A stretch of DNA of 33,103 bases. Source: Mucilaginibacter_A sp964244955 (GTDB lineage: Bacteria; Bacteroidota; Bacteroidia; Sphingobacteriales; Sphingobacteriaceae). Location: NCBI GenBank assembly GCA_964244955.1, contig CAXTKQ010000028.1:1-33103 (forward strand), given 5' to 3'. Shown one piece after another: positions 1 through 7,894 of the stretch (positions are counted from its first letter, which is position 1; the number at the start of each line of letters is the position of its first letter). Below the pieces are notes generated by a model that was not told the DNA's origin, ran no database searches, and worked only from the letters and a program-made list of their open reading frames with translations. The position numbers were made by a program, and so were the translations under genes.

Positions 1-1075
1 GGTCAGCATTGTTAACAGACATGCTGATGCCTTCGGGGCTTACACGCGGCAGGTTTGCCGTACTTTTAGAACCATCTGCAAAAACGAGGTTGGCGCGATA
101 AGTTTTTCCTGCTTCGGCCTGCATTACAAACGAACCCATACCGAGATGGGCAGCGTTAAATTCGGCTACTGTTTTGCCGTCGTTATCGGTAACCGTTCCT
201 TTTAAACTGATGCCCAAACCGTTTGGTCCTACTGCTTTTACCGCTACTTTTGTGCGGGTGCCGGCAATCATTTCCCCGCCTTCCGGAAAAAACTGAACGT
301 CTGCCGTAGCTGTTGCCGTGCGCAAAGGGAACGTGCTGGTAACCGATTTTTTATCGTTGGTGCTGATGGCGGTAAACAAAGTCCCGGTGGTAAGCGCCGT
401 GTTTTGTTTGCTGGCGATATTTACCGGCAAGAACCCTTTTGGGTCAGTTGTGCCTTTGCCTTTTGCCACGGTTTCGTAATCCACATCTGCATGCCAGCTT
501 ACTTTTTTGTTGGCCAAAGGCACGCCGTTTTCGTCCTGAAAATAAACCCCAGCGTTAATTTTAGACGGGTTTTCTTTACTTGTTCCCGAAAAAGAAATGC
601 GCGTTACCACATTGTTTTCGAGCAGATCGCCAATGGCAATATTTTTGTTAAAAAAGTAATCCGGGCCATCGTTGCGCATGTAATTGGTATAAGCGCGGAT
701 ATGGTAATTTCCTTGTTTGTAAATCAGCGGCTGCAAAGTAACATCGCCGGAAGCCATACTGTTTACAACGGGCAGTTTCAGGGTTTGCACCAATGAATCA
801 GCACTGGTAAAAACATCAACATAAACAATTTTGCTAAGTGGCGAAGGTTCGTGCAAGCCAATGGTTACGTAAGCTTTAAACCATATCGTATCGCCAACGG
901 CATAATAAGGTTTATCAAAGTGGAGGTAAACTTTTTCTATCGGCCGCCCTTCGGCAAATTTTCCGGTTTTGCCAAGGATGGTTTGGAGGCTAACGGTATC
1001 TTTTTGCGCAAATGCTTTGGATAAAGGAACCGAAAAAAGTATGGATAAAAGAAGTATCAGTTTGAAACGAGGCAT
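1..1075 (-). CDS. MG2-domain (alpha-2-macroglobulin-like) envelope protein, 3' end outside window
   Basis: The reading frame is open from an ATG at 1073-1075 to the left edge, so only the first 358 residues are visible. Residues 1-23 form a signal peptide ending in AFA before Gln24. Residues 49-70 carry the MG2 hallmark (YLHFDKPYYAVGDTIWFKAY), and the following sequence is beta-rich with Ig-like repeats. In Bacteroidota such proteins often end in a carboxypeptidase-regulatory and TonB-plug region; that part is not visible, so the full architecture is inferred. It should be exported to the periplasm or outer membrane. A copy of the dispersed motif falls in the signal-peptide codons (1046-1057). 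It is transcribed away from yceI, from which it is separated by a terminator and about 270 bp. Confidence 0.75.
   Translation of the reverse strand, partial: MPRFKLILLLSILFSVPLSKAFAQKDTVSLQTILGKTGKFAEGRPIEKVYLHFDKPYYAVGDTIWFKAYVTIGLHEPSPLSKIVYVDVFTSADSLVQTLKLPVVNSMASGDVTLQPLIYKQGNYHIRAYTNYMRNDGPDYFFNKNIAIGDLLENNVVTRISFSGTSKENPSKINAGVYFQDENGVPLANKKVSWHADVDYETVAKGKGTTDPKGFLPVNIASKQNTALTTGTLFTAISTNDKKSVTSTFPLRTATATADVQFFPEGGEMIAGTRTKVAVKAVGPNGLGISLKGTVTDNDGKTVAEFNAAHLGMGSFVMQAEAGKTYRANLVFADGSKSTANLPRVSPEGISMSVNNAD
1046..1057 (+). repeat. Dispersed motif copy TAAAAGAAGTAT (in CDS)
   Basis: Exact T-variant of the 12-mer. It lies antisense in the signal-peptide codons of the MG2 protein, where it encodes Ile-Leu-Leu-Leu-Ser. 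The flanks GAT and ATC pair. Confidence 0.8.
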
Positions 1076-1290
1076 AAATTTGTGTTGTAGCAAAATCAGG
1101 CTAATATAACCCTTTCGGCCCAACCTTGTAACAGGCAAATTTAGTTTAACATTTTTTTACTGTTAAAGAAAGGCTTGGAAAGGAAAATTAAGTTTCTTTT
1201 TTTTAGCTGATAACGAAAGTTTGTTGAAAAACATTGTCGAGATAAAAAAACAGTGAAAGAGGTATTTATCCAAAACTTAATTAAACAAAA

Positions 1291-1320
1291 AACGACAGCC
1301 GATCTGGCCGTCGTTTTTTA
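1291..1320 (-). terminator. Rho-independent terminator after yceI (bidirectional form)
   Basis: Arms 1291-1300 and 1306-1315 pair over ten positions with one A/C mismatch around a 5-nt loop. Six T follow on each strand. It starts about 33 nt past the yceI stop. Apart from this hairpin and the motif at 1326, I see nothing in 1076-1348. Confidence 0.85.
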
Positions 1321-1325
1321 TGCTA

Positions 1326-1338
1326 TAAAAGAAGTATT
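1326..1338 (+). repeat. Dispersed motif copy TAAAAGAAGTATT (intergenic)
   Basis: Sits between the yceI stop and its terminator, so it is transcribed as the complement in the yceI 3' untranslated region. Confidence 0.85.
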
Positions 1339-1348
1339 GTTGAATTAT

Positions 1349-1933
1349 TTACTTCGCCTGTGCAAATTCTAATTTCAAATCAATGGTAACATCTTTGCCA
1401 ACGGTTGCGCCGCCTGCTTCGGTTGCTGCGTTCCATTTTAAACCATAATCAAAACGGTTGATAACGGTATTGGCCTTGAAACCAACTTTGGTATTGCCAT
1501 AAGCATCTTTGGCCGTTCCGCCGTAGGTAACATCAAATTTTACGGGCTTGGTTACATCTCTGATCGTTAGGTTTCCCATCAAAGCATATTTGTTTCCGGC
1601 CAGTTTTTTCATAGAAGTACTTTTAAAAACCATGTTTGGGTATTTTTCGGTATTGAAAAAATCATCGCTTTTTAAATGCTTGTCGCGCATTTCATTGTCG
1701 GTATTTACGCTGGCCACATCAATAGAAAAATCAATATTGGCATCGGTAAAATCCGGCTTAGTGTTTACCATCGTTCCTTTAAAGGTCTTAAAATTTCCTT
1801 CTACTTCCGAAATCACCAGGTGTGTAACCGTAAATTTAGCAGAAGAATGTGCAGGGTCAACGTTCCATTTGGTTTGTGCAAACAAGGCAGATTGGGTTAA
1901 AACCATTGCAGCGGCAATCATTAATTTTTTCAT
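1349..1933 (-). CDS. YceI-family periplasmic lipid-binding protein
   Basis: This 194-residue protein has a signal peptide (residues 1-19, ending LFA before Gln20). The rest is a YceI-like lipocalin fold beginning WNVDPAHSSAKFTVTHL, with the family segments EVEGNFKTFKG and a central MRDKHLKSDDFFNTEKYPN block. YceI proteins bind amphiphilic or polyisoprenoid molecules in the periplasm; the ligand here cannot be told. The start is an ATG directly before the basic n-region. The gene is probably monocistronic, with a strong terminator 33 nt downstream and a 34-bp palindrome 77 nt upstream that separates it from the glycosidase gene. Confidence 0.93.
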   Translation of the reverse strand: MKKLMIAAAMVLTQSALFAQTKWNVDPAHSSAKFTVTHLVISEVEGNFKTFKGTMVNTKPDFTDANIDFSIDVASVNTDNEMRDKHLKSDDFFNTEKYPNMVFKSTSMKKLAGNKYALMGNLTIRDVTKPVKFDVTYGGTAKDAYGNTKVGFKANTVINRFDYGLKWNAATEAGGATVGKDVTIDLKLEFAQAK

Positions 1934-2009
1934 TTTTTGTTTGGGTTAGGTTAGGTATTTATTTTATGCGGTAAAAATAGCATTCCATAAACAACCTTTT
2001 GTTAAACAG

Positions 2010-2043
2010 AAGTCAAAAAGATGTTTAAACATCTTTTTGACTT
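2010..2043 (-). terminator. Perfect 34-bp palindrome, likely terminator of the glycosidase gene
   Basis: The 17-nt arms 2010-2026 and 2027-2043 are exact reverse complements, starting AAGTCAAAAAGATG. It begins 2 nt after the stop codon at 2046-2048. The A/T-rich arms contain a T5 run. A terminator is the simplest reading; a protein-binding site cannot be excluded. Confidence 0.6.
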
Positions 2044-2045
2044 GT

Positions 2046-3242
2046 TCACTTAACCAAACTTGCTTCTTGCGAAACTTTATAATCCGGGTCGGCCACGGCC
2101 GCTACAATTTGTGCTTGTCCGGCTAAAAATGCCACTGCATATTCCTGGTGCAACACGCGTTTTGGCAGCTCGTTCGGATAAAATTCTAAATCCCACAAGC
2201 CGGCTTGGTGCCAAATGGTCAAATGGTCCCAATCCGGCCGGTCAATAATCGGGTAAATGCAAATGCCCCAAAGCGGGATGTTATTTTGAAGGAGGATAGC
2301 CGTTTCATCCGCAATATACCGGATCCATTTTGGCCGGTCTTCTTTCGGGTGGCTGGTTTCTGATAAAACAACCGGCCGCTGGTAACGCTGGTAAGCCTCG
2401 GTAAGCAAGCTGTTGAACGGACGGAAACGGCTATCGCGCGGCTCGTCAATCCACTTCAAATACTGGTGTGTTGTGCTTACCCATTGGTTGTTGTAGTAAT
2501 AATTGAAGCCCAAAATATCCAGGTAATTGGTAGAGCCGCCCAGTTCCGGGCAAATCTTCCCCGACAAAATATCCAACACCTGATACTGGTTTTCGTGCAA
2601 TGCTTTGGCCGCCAAAAGTTCCTCTTCGGTAGCATTTAAGGGCGGCACAATTTGAATCAGTGGTTCTGTTGTCATAATCCTAACGGAAGGGTCAATTTCG
2701 CGCATGGCCACAATGCCATCAATGTAAGCGCGCATCAAAGCGTATTTCAAATTCCAGCCCTGGTTTACGGCATAAGGCGTAGTCCCGCGTACTTCGCCGC
2801 CCAGCCATGATATGAAACTTGCTTCGTTTATCGGGGTAACAATCAGCGTATCATCCGGGCTGACCGAACGGTAAAAAAGGACAAAAGCACGGCACAAAGC
2901 CGAAAAGCGAGGTGTAAAATGCGGATGCGTGGGCGTTAAATCTACCGGAAAACCAAAGTGGCAAATATCCCAAACCTGTTGGATGCCATTGGCTTTTCCT
3001 TTTTCAATCATCATCGCAACGGTTGTCCAATCGTATTCGTAGGGCTTTTTTTCGACGTGGCTCCATTGGATTCCTTCGCGCACCGTTTTGATGTTGAACT
3101 GCGCCAAATCCTGGTAATCCTGGTCTATCAATTCTAAATGGGCCGTTTCTTTCAGCAAATCCACACGGTTTCCGTAATAATTTAACTGATCGGTGCATTC
3201 GTAGCCGGCCATCCAAAAGGAGCGGAAAGGGTTTTTGTTCAT
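2046..3242 (-). CDS. Clan GH-A glycoside hydrolase (beta-glucosidase/GH1-like)
   Basis: This 398-residue protein has no signal peptide and is probably cytoplasmic. It has TIM-barrel features of retaining GH-A enzymes: a WSHVEKKPYEYDW strand-2 region near residue 65, TPINEASF with the probable acid/base Glu140, a GFNYYYNNQW region near 245-254, and VVLSETSHP with the probable nucleophile Glu295. The motifs resemble GH1 (NEP and ENG) but are not canonical, so the exact family and substrate are unresolved. It stands alone, without sugar transport or SusCD genes. Upstream of the ATG a TATATTTC sequence resembles a -7 box. Confidence 0.75.
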   Translation of the reverse strand: MNKNPFRSFWMAGYECTDQLNYYGNRVDLLKETAHLELIDQDYQDLAQFNIKTVREGIQWSHVEKKPYEYDWTTVAMMIEKGKANGIQQVWDICHFGFPVDLTPTHPHFTPRFSALCRAFVLFYRSVSPDDTLIVTPINEASFISWLGGEVRGTTPYAVNQGWNLKYALMRAYIDGIVAMREIDPSVRIMTTEPLIQIVPPLNATEEELLAAKALHENQYQVLDILSGKICPELGGSTNYLDILGFNYYYNNQWVSTTHQYLKWIDEPRDSRFRPFNSLLTEAYQRYQRPVVLSETSHPKEDRPKWIRYIADETAILLQNNIPLWGICIYPIIDRPDWDHLTIWHQAGLWDLEFYPNELPKRVLHQEYAVAFLAGQAQIVAAVADPDYKVSQEASLVK

Positions 3243-3331
3243 TCTTGTAATTTTTGTATCGGAAATATAGGTTTTAACAGAAAGACAGCTATTTTGTGCG
3301 GATTATTTTTTACAGGATAAGCAAAAGTTTT

Positions 3332-4123
3332 TTACGGAACCACAATTTCTCCGCGTAAATAGGTTACGGCTTTTCCCGAAATCAGTACCCGTTCGCCTTT
3401 CTGCTCGCACCAAATTTCTCCTTTTCTTGCCGAAAGTTGGTAAGCGCGCATACTGTTTTTACCCAACCTTTTTGCCCAATAAGGGATCAAAGTGCAATGC
3501 GCCGAACCGGTAACCGGATCTTCGGGAACGCTGCAAGACGGCGCAAAAAAGCGGGAAACAAAATCAACTTCTTTGCCGGGAGCGGTAACGATAATGCCGA
3601 TGACATCAATCTTTCCCAACAAAAAGAAATCAGGTTTTAGGTTGATGATGTCTTCTTCCTTTTCGTAAACCACAAAATAATCCCGCGCTTTTTGGATGCT
3701 GATTGGAGCAGCTCCGCCTAAAGCTTCCAGTAAAATATCCGGCGTTTTGCAAGGTTGCGGCGGGCGCGAAGGAAAATCCAACGTGTAAAGACCATCTTTT
3801 TTAGAAACCGTTAAAGTTCCGGCAACTTTGGTTTTGAATCGGATTTCTTCTCCCGCAAAACCCAATTCGGTAAATAAAATATGTGCCGATGCTAAAGTGG
3901 CGTGTCCGCACAGGTCAATTTCCAGTTCGGGCGTAAACCACCGCAGCATAAAACCATCGCCTTTGGGAACGAAAAAAGCAGTTTCGGCCAGGTTATTTTC
4001 TAAAGCGATTTTTTGCATGGTTTCGTCGGGCAGCCAACTTTCTAAGGGACAAACGGCGGCCGGGTTTCCGCCAAAAAGCTGGTTGGTAAAAGCATCGGCC
4101 TGGTAAATTGCGATTGTTTTCAT
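3332..4123 (-). CDS. PhzF-family isomerase/epimerase
   Basis: The predicted 263-residue protein begins MKTIAIYQADAFT. I chose this ATG (4121-4123) because upstream in-frame sequence is the dispersed motif and linker, and PhzF proteins start at this point. Family marks are FGGNPAAV (residues 17-24), the probable catalytic Glu47 in LAETAFF, LRWFTPELEIDLCGHATLASAH (residues 60-81, given here for position) and DPVTGSAHC in the C-terminal lobe. PhzF-like proteins are cofactor-free diaminopimelate-epimerase-fold enzymes. Most genome copies have no known substrate and no phenazine genes are nearby. It lies 31 nt downstream of nfi on the same strand, so the two may be co-transcribed. Confidence 0.92.
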   Translation of the reverse strand: MKTIAIYQADAFTNQLFGGNPAAVCPLESWLPDETMQKIALENNLAETAFFVPKGDGFMLRWFTPELEIDLCGHATLASAHILFTELGFAGEEIRFKTKVAGTLTVSKKDGLYTLDFPSRPPQPCKTPDILLEALGGAAPISIQKARDYFVVYEKEEDIINLKPDFFLLGKIDVIGIIVTAPGKEVDFVSRFFAPSCSVPEDPVTGSAHCTLIPYWAKRLGKNSMRAYQLSARKGEIWCEQKGERVLISGKAVTYLRGEIVVP

Positions 4124-4154
4124 TAAATTAAATTTGAAGTTGCAATATAGCTTT

Positions 4155-4868
4155 TCAAAACAAATCCAACTGACTGCTTCTTTTATCACTCATATTTTGT
4201 GTTCGGATTTGGTTGACCAGCAAATGTGCTTTTCGCGTTGGTTCCGGGATGCGGTAACCGGAGGCGCATTGTTTCATAATTTCTAAACTTTGTTCCAAGT
4301 TGATTTTATGGCCGGGCGAAATAAAAACAGGATTTACTTTATACTTGGTACGAAGTGCTGCGCCGATTACTTCATCCTTATCGTACAATAAACTGGTGGA
4401 ACCTGCGGCTTCGGGCAAAGTTTCGTACTTGCCAATCAGCAAACTTTTGGCACAACCCAAAGCTGGCGTACCGGTAACCAAACCAAAATGCGTGGCGATG
4501 CCCAAACGGCGCGGATGTGCAATTCCTTGTCCGTCTAAAACCATTAAATCCGGTTTTACCTCAAGCAAGTTCCAAGCTTTTAAAAGCGAAGGGATTTCGC
4601 GGAACGAAAGCAAACCTGGAATGTACGGAAACGTTGCTTTGCTGATAATCGTTGCTTTGGCCACTTCCTGCAAACCCGGAAAACTCAAAACGATGATGCC
4701 GGCGTAAACCGTGTCTTCGTATTTATTAAAAGAAATATCGGCGCCGGCAATGGTTTGGATTGGTTTTAAAAGTGGCTCAATTTGGATTTGTTCGCGCAAC
4801 TGTTTTTGCAGTTCGATGGCTTGGGCAGGCGAGAGGCTTTCGTATTCCTCCGGTGAAATTAGGGGCAT
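4155..4868 (-). CDS. nfi: Endonuclease V (deoxyinosine 3' endonuclease)
   Basis: The protein is 237 residues from the ATG at 4866-4868. It carries Endo V motifs: AGADISFN with Asp44, SFREIP with Glu91, and VLDGQGIAHPRRLGIATHFG with Asp112 and His118, then GCAKSLLIG. The enzyme nicks DNA one base 3' of deoxyinosine in deaminated-adenine repair. An upstream in-frame ATG at 4919 is rejected: it would put the start only a few bases beyond the rpoD terminator T-run and add an N-terminus the family lacks. The chosen ATG overlaps a copy of the dispersed motif (4868-4879). The stop lies 31 nt before phzF. Confidence 0.93.
   Translation of the reverse strand: MPLISPEEYESLSPAQAIELQKQLREQIQIEPLLKPIQTIAGADISFNKYEDTVYAGIIVLSFPGLQEVAKATIISKATFPYIPGLLSFREIPSLLKAWNLLEVKPDLMVLDGQGIAHPRRLGIATHFGLVTGTPALGCAKSLLIGKYETLPEAAGSTSLLYDKDEVIGAALRTKYKVNPVFISPGHKINLEQSLEIMKQCASGYRIPEPTRKAHLLVNQIRTQNMSDKRSSQLDLF
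4172..4187 (-). repeat. Dispersed motif variant GATAAAAGAAGCAGTC
   Basis: TAAAAGAAGCA is intact but the last T is G. It overlaps the last codons of nfi and lies just upstream of phzF. Confidence 0.55.
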
Positions 4869-4879
4869 AAAAGAAGCAT
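4868..4879 (+). repeat. Dispersed motif copy TAAAAGAAGCAT at the nfi start
   Basis: Exact copy, antisense to nfi. Its first base pairs with the A of the nfi start codon, so the motif occupies the presumed leader. Confidence 0.85.
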
Positions 4880-4925
4880 TTGAACTTAAACCAACATCAA
4901 TCAAAAGCGTTTGTGCCAAGAACAG

Positions 4926-4958
4926 AAAACAAAAAAGCCTTCAAAAATTGAAGGCTTT
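4926..4958 (-). terminator. Rho-independent terminator of rpoD
   Basis: An 11-bp perfect stem (4934-4944 with 4948-4958) closes a 3-nt loop. On the minus strand it is followed by TTTTTTG and TTTTC. It begins 7 nt after the rpoD stop. Confidence 0.93.
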
Positions 4959-4964
4959 GATTAT

Positions 4965-5825
4965 TTATCCCAAATAGGATTTTAATATTTTACTGCGTGA
5001 AGTATGCCGCAAACGTTGCAACGCTTTGTCTTTGATCTGGCGGACGCGTTCGCGTGTCAGCGTAAATTTCTCGCCAATTTCTTCCAAAGAAAACGGACTG
5101 TTTGCGCCTAAACCAAAAAACAAAACAATGATTTCCCGTTCGCGCTCAGTTAAAGAGGACAAAGAACGGCGGATTTCTTCGGCCAATGATTCATCAATCA
5201 ACATCGAATCGGTGTTCGGCTCTTTGTTGTCCAAAACGTCCAGCAATGTATTTTCTTCGCCCTGCACAAAAGGCGCATCCATCGAAACGTGGCGGCCGGA
5301 ATTGCTCAACGTATCCGAAATTTTATCAACTGTCGTTTCTAATATATCGGCCAGTTCTTCGGGCGATGGTTCGCGCTCGTATTCCTGCTCCAGTTTTGAA
5401 AACGCTTTGCTGATCTTGCTTAAAGAACCAACCTGGTTGAGCGGCAAACGCACAATGCGCGATTGCTCGGCAATGGCCTGCAAAATAGATTGGCGGATCC
5501 ACCAAACGGCGTATGAAATAAATTTAAAGCCTTTGGTTTCGTCAAAACGTTTGGCAGCTTTTATCAAACCCAGGTTTCCTTCGTTGATCAGATCGCCCAG
5601 CGTAAGTCCTTGGTTTTGATATTGTTTAGCAACAGAAACAACAAACCGGAGATTAGTTTTGGTCAACCTTTCTAACGCTGCCTGGTCGCCTTCCCGTATT
5701 TTCTGCGCTAAAATAACTTCTTCTTCCGCTGTAATTAAATCAACCTTTCCAATTTCGTGTAAATATTTGTCTAACGACTGCGACTCACGATTAGTAATGG
5801 ATTGAGTTATTTTAAGTTGTCTCAT
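4965..5825 (-). CDS. rpoD: Primary RNA polymerase sigma factor (RpoD/SigA)
   Basis: This 286-residue sigma-70 protein lacks region 1.1 and the non-conserved insert, as is normal for the Bacteroidota housekeeping sigma. Region 1.2 is near residues 16-45. Region 2 is at about 55-125 and holds the core-binding and -10 recognition segment GFKFISYAVWWIRQSI. Region 3 includes EREPSPEELA. Region 4.2 is a helix-turn-helix at about 240-275 with FTLTRERVRQIKDKALQRLR. It would recognise the TTTG/TAnnTTTG promoters seen elsewhere in the window. It is monocistronic, with its own terminator. The ATG at 5823-5825 gives the usual N-terminus MRQLKITQSIT. Confidence 0.97.
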   Translation of the reverse strand: MRQLKITQSITNRESQSLDKYLHEIGKVDLITAEEEVILAQKIREGDQAALERLTKTNLRFVVSVAKQYQNQGLTLGDLINEGNLGLIKAAKRFDETKGFKFISYAVWWIRQSILQAIAEQSRIVRLPLNQVGSLSKISKAFSKLEQEYEREPSPEELADILETTVDKISDTLSNSGRHVSMDAPFVQGEENTLLDVLDNKEPNTDSMLIDESLAEEIRRSLSSLTEREREIIVLFFGLGANSPFSLEEIGEKFTLTRERVRQIKDKALQRLRHTSRSKILKSYLG

Positions 5826-5970
5826 TTATAAATCCTACCTTTTTATAGCTAAATAAAAACATGCGAAAATAAAAAATATCTGTAACTTTTTATTTAAAGA
5901 TAAAACAAGATTGCTGATTTTTGGTTAAAGAACCTCATTTTTAAGCCGTTAATTGTTGAAACGACGTTTA

Positions 5971-5982
5971 ATGCTTTTTTTA
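5971..5982 (-). repeat. Degenerate dispersed motif TAAAAAAAGCAT
   Basis: One mismatch (G to A) from the main form, flanked by CGG on its 5' side. It lies 4 nt past the stop of the metallo-hydrolase gene. The rest of 5826-5986 shows no feature. Confidence 0.5.
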
Positions 5983-5986
5983 CCGC

Positions 5987-6823
5987 TTAAATTTCATTCA
6001 ATTTAAATGTTTCATCTAATCGGATGCCTTTTTCTGTTTTTTTGACCGTGCAACATTCTATTTCCGGGTCGTGCTCCATAAAAAGGATGTAATTTTCATC
6101 GGCAGCTTCTTCCAGAAACGCCGCTTTTTCTGCCAAAGATTTAAGCGGAAACATATCATAAGCCGGAATATAAGGCAGCGGAATATGGCCAACGGTGGGC
6201 AACAGATCGGCCATGTAAACCAACGTTTTGTTTTTGTAACTGATTTTGGGCAACATCATGGCATCGGTATGGCCATTAGCATAAAGCACTGAAATATTGC
6301 CGGTAAAAGAAGCATCGGTTGGATGGATAAAATCCAGTTGCCCGCTTTCCTGCAAAGGCAAAATGTTCTCTTTTAAAAAGGAAGCCTTTTCGCGTTCGTT
6401 TGGGTTGACGGCCCAATCCCAATGTTGCTGGTTCGTCCAATAAGTCGCGTTTTTAAATGTTGGAACAAGTTTTTCACCTTTCAAAACCACACTTCCGCCA
6501 ACATGGTCAAAGTGTAAATGCGTGAGGAAAATATCGGTCAAATCATCAATACCAAAACCTAAATTGTTTAATGATTTTTCGAGTGAATCACGTCCATGTA
6601 GAAAATAACGGCTAAAGAATTTTTCGCTTTGCTTGTTGCCGATTCCGGTATCCACCAAAATCATTTTTCCTTCATCTTCGATCAACAAACAACGCATGGC
6701 CAGTGTAATCAAATTGTTTTCATCGGCCGGGTTTGTTTTGTTCCACAAAGTTTTTGGCACCACGCCAAACATCGCTCCGCCATCGAGTTTGAATAGACCA
6801 GTGTTAATAGTGTGGAGTTGCAT
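5987..6823 (-). CDS. Metallo-beta-lactamase-fold hydrolase (lactonase-like)
   Basis: This 278-residue cytoplasmic protein starts at MQLHTINTG; 20 further in-frame upstream residues are possible but look like untranslated spacer. The HxHxDH motif is THLHFDHVGG (His102, His104, Asp106, His107). The other metal ligands are probably His185 (NGHTDAM), Asp206 (YMADLL) and His251 (MEHDPE). The arrangement fits the N-acyl-homoserine-lactonase/AiiA-like branch, but substrates in this branch vary widely and none is asserted. It lies 38 nt downstream of the PIN toxin gene on the same strand. An exact dispersed-motif copy lies within it at 6304-6315. Confidence 0.88.
   Translation of the reverse strand: MQLHTINTGLFKLDGGAMFGVVPKTLWNKTNPADENNLITLAMRCLLIEDEGKMILVDTGIGNKQSEKFFSRYFLHGRDSLEKSLNNLGFGIDDLTDIFLTHLHFDHVGGSVVLKGEKLVPTFKNATYWTNQQHWDWAVNPNEREKASFLKENILPLQESGQLDFIHPTDASFTGNISVLYANGHTDAMMLPKISYKNKTLVYMADLLPTVGHIPLPYIPAYDMFPLKSLAEKAAFLEEAADENYILFMEHDPEIECCTVKKTEKGIRLDETFKLNEI
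6304..6315 (+). repeat. Dispersed motif copy TAAAAGAAGCAT (in CDS)
   Basis: Exact copy, antisense in the metallo-hydrolase gene, encoding Asp-Ala-Ser-Phe-Thr. The flanks CCGGT and ATCGG can pair with one G-T wobble. Confidence 0.85.
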
Positions 6824-6861
6824 TTGAGGAATTATTTCAAATTGATTTTTAAATAACTGAA

Positions 6862-7230
6862 TTACAAACTTAGCAACACACAATCAATACTTTTAATATT
6901 GGCAAAACCTTTATCAGCAGTTAATAACGGTAATTGCAGAAGTTGGGCAGATGCAGCAATAATCGCATCCGGAAGTTTAATGTTGTTTTCTCTTTTTAAA
7001 ATAATTGCTAACTCTGATAATTGCTGATTATGATCAACTTTGTAGCAGATGGATAACATTTTTCGAATTAAAAAATCTTCGTCAATATTTAGATTTTTCT
7101 TACTTAACAATTCAATTTCTGTAATGTAAGAAAACGCCCATTCTTCCTCTGCAAACGAGGCTATTAAAGGATTTTCATTTAAAAGGTAAATGAAACAGTT
7201 CGTATCGACAAGGAATTTACTCCCACTCAT
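6862..7230 (-). CDS. PIN-domain ribonuclease toxin (VapC-like)
   Basis: This 122-residue single PIN domain has the acidic site of VapC RNases: Asp9 in FLVDTN, Glu38 or Glu40 in ITEIELL, Asp88 in LPDAIIAASA and Asp106 in LLTADKGF. VapC toxins cleave tRNA or rRNA when freed from their antitoxin. Its start overlaps the 3' end of the preceding small gene by 14 nt, the usual layout of a type II toxin-antitoxin operon. The A+T content looks higher than in flanking genes, which suggests horizontal acquisition; this is by eye. Confidence 0.88.
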   Translation of the reverse strand: MSGSKFLVDTNCFIYLLNENPLIASFAEEEWAFSYITEIELLSKKNLNIDEDFLIRKMLSICYKVDHNQQLSELAIILKRENNIKLPDAIIAASAQLLQLPLLTADKGFANIKSIDCVLLSL

Positions 7231-7387
7231 CTCTAAGCTTTTTCTGATAGGTAAGGCCGTCTCCGAACTTTCCTTTCATTTTGCCATAAAAGTCCATTAG
7301 CTTTGGTTTTTTAGAATTAGTTTTTATTTTTTTTAAAGCAACTTTTATTTCATCCTGATCGGCGTCTTTTTTTATCACAATTACCAT
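7217..7387 (-). CDS. Small antitoxin partner of the PIN toxin
   Basis: This 56-residue gene reads from the ATG at 7385-7387 to a TAA at 7217-7219, overlapping the toxin start. The N-terminus (MVIVIKKDADQDEIKVALKK) is strand-then-helix, as in small ribbon-helix-helix or DUF2281-like antitoxins. The C-terminus, YGKMKGKFGDGLTYQKKLRDE, is the type of toxin-wrapping tail found upstream of PIN toxins in Bacteroidota. The overlap implies translational coupling and likely autoregulation. The family assignment is by pattern only. Confidence 0.8.
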   Translation of the reverse strand: MVIVIKKDADQDEIKVALKKIKTNSKKPKLMDFYGKMKGKFGDGLTYQKKLRDEWE

Positions 7388-7437
7388 CTGCTCGTTTTTG
7401 AATGTTAAAGATAGTTATTACGGTTTAATGTTTCCTA

Positions 7438-7755
7438 CTACTTGGTTACCAATTTCAAACCTAATATCGAGGCAATCAGTATAAAAATAAAAAACAGCCG
7501 CCAAAAGTCTGCCGGTTCTTTAAACAGTAAAATGCCAACCAAAACGGAACCAGTTGCACCAATGCCAGTCCAAACGGCATAAGCGGTGCCAATCGGAAGT
7601 GTTTGGACGGCTTTGTTCAACAGCAATAAACTCAATACAATGCAAATGAAAAAGCCCAAGCTCCATTTAAAGTTGCTGAAATTGTTGGAAAATTTAAGGC
7701 AGGTTGTAAAACCAACTTCAAACAAACCACCAAGAATAAGGTAGAGCCAGGCCAT
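7438..7755 (-). CDS. sugE: Small multidrug resistance (SMR) transporter, SugE/Gdx subgroup
   Basis: This 105-residue protein has four membrane helices (about 2-20, 30-49, 58-78 and 85-102). Glu13 is the single essential acidic residue of SMR pumps. The segment PIGTAYAVWTGIGATGSVLVG matches the Gdx/SugE side of the family, whose characterised members export guanidinium or quaternary cations in exchange for protons. No guanidine riboswitch was recognised upstream. The leader is instead the repeat-rich spacer 7756-8107. The stop is 51 nt before the antitoxin start on the same strand. Confidence 0.88.
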   Translation of the reverse strand: MAWLYLILGGLFEVGFTTCLKFSNNFSNFKWSLGFFICIVLSLLLLNKAVQTLPIGTAYAVWTGIGATGSVLVGILLFKEPADFWRLFFIFILIASILGLKLVTK

Positions 7756-7802
7756 TTTTTCAGTTGTGGGTTTTGAGTTGCGGGTTGCCGGTTTTGGGTT
7801 GA

Positions 7803-7814
7803 TAAAAGAAGCAT
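7803..7814 (+). repeat. Dispersed motif copy TAAAAGAAGCAT, tandem unit 1
   Basis: Exact copy at the head of the first 92-bp unit, flanked GA and TGGGGTC. Confidence 0.9.
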
Positions 7815-7894
7815 TGGGGTCAGTTGCCGGTGTTGAGTTGTAAGTTGCCAGTTCTTCTAATCAAACCGTAACTATCACACCAATTTTTAGCCGA

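Noticed and set aside
404..796. 130-residue plus-strand frame
   Set aside because: It is antisense to the MG2-domain protein, whose frame is open throughout and has family motifs.
3332..4123. Phenazine biosynthesis gene
   Set aside because: Only the PhzF-like fold is present; no other phz genes are adjacent and most PhzF-like proteins are unrelated to phenazines.
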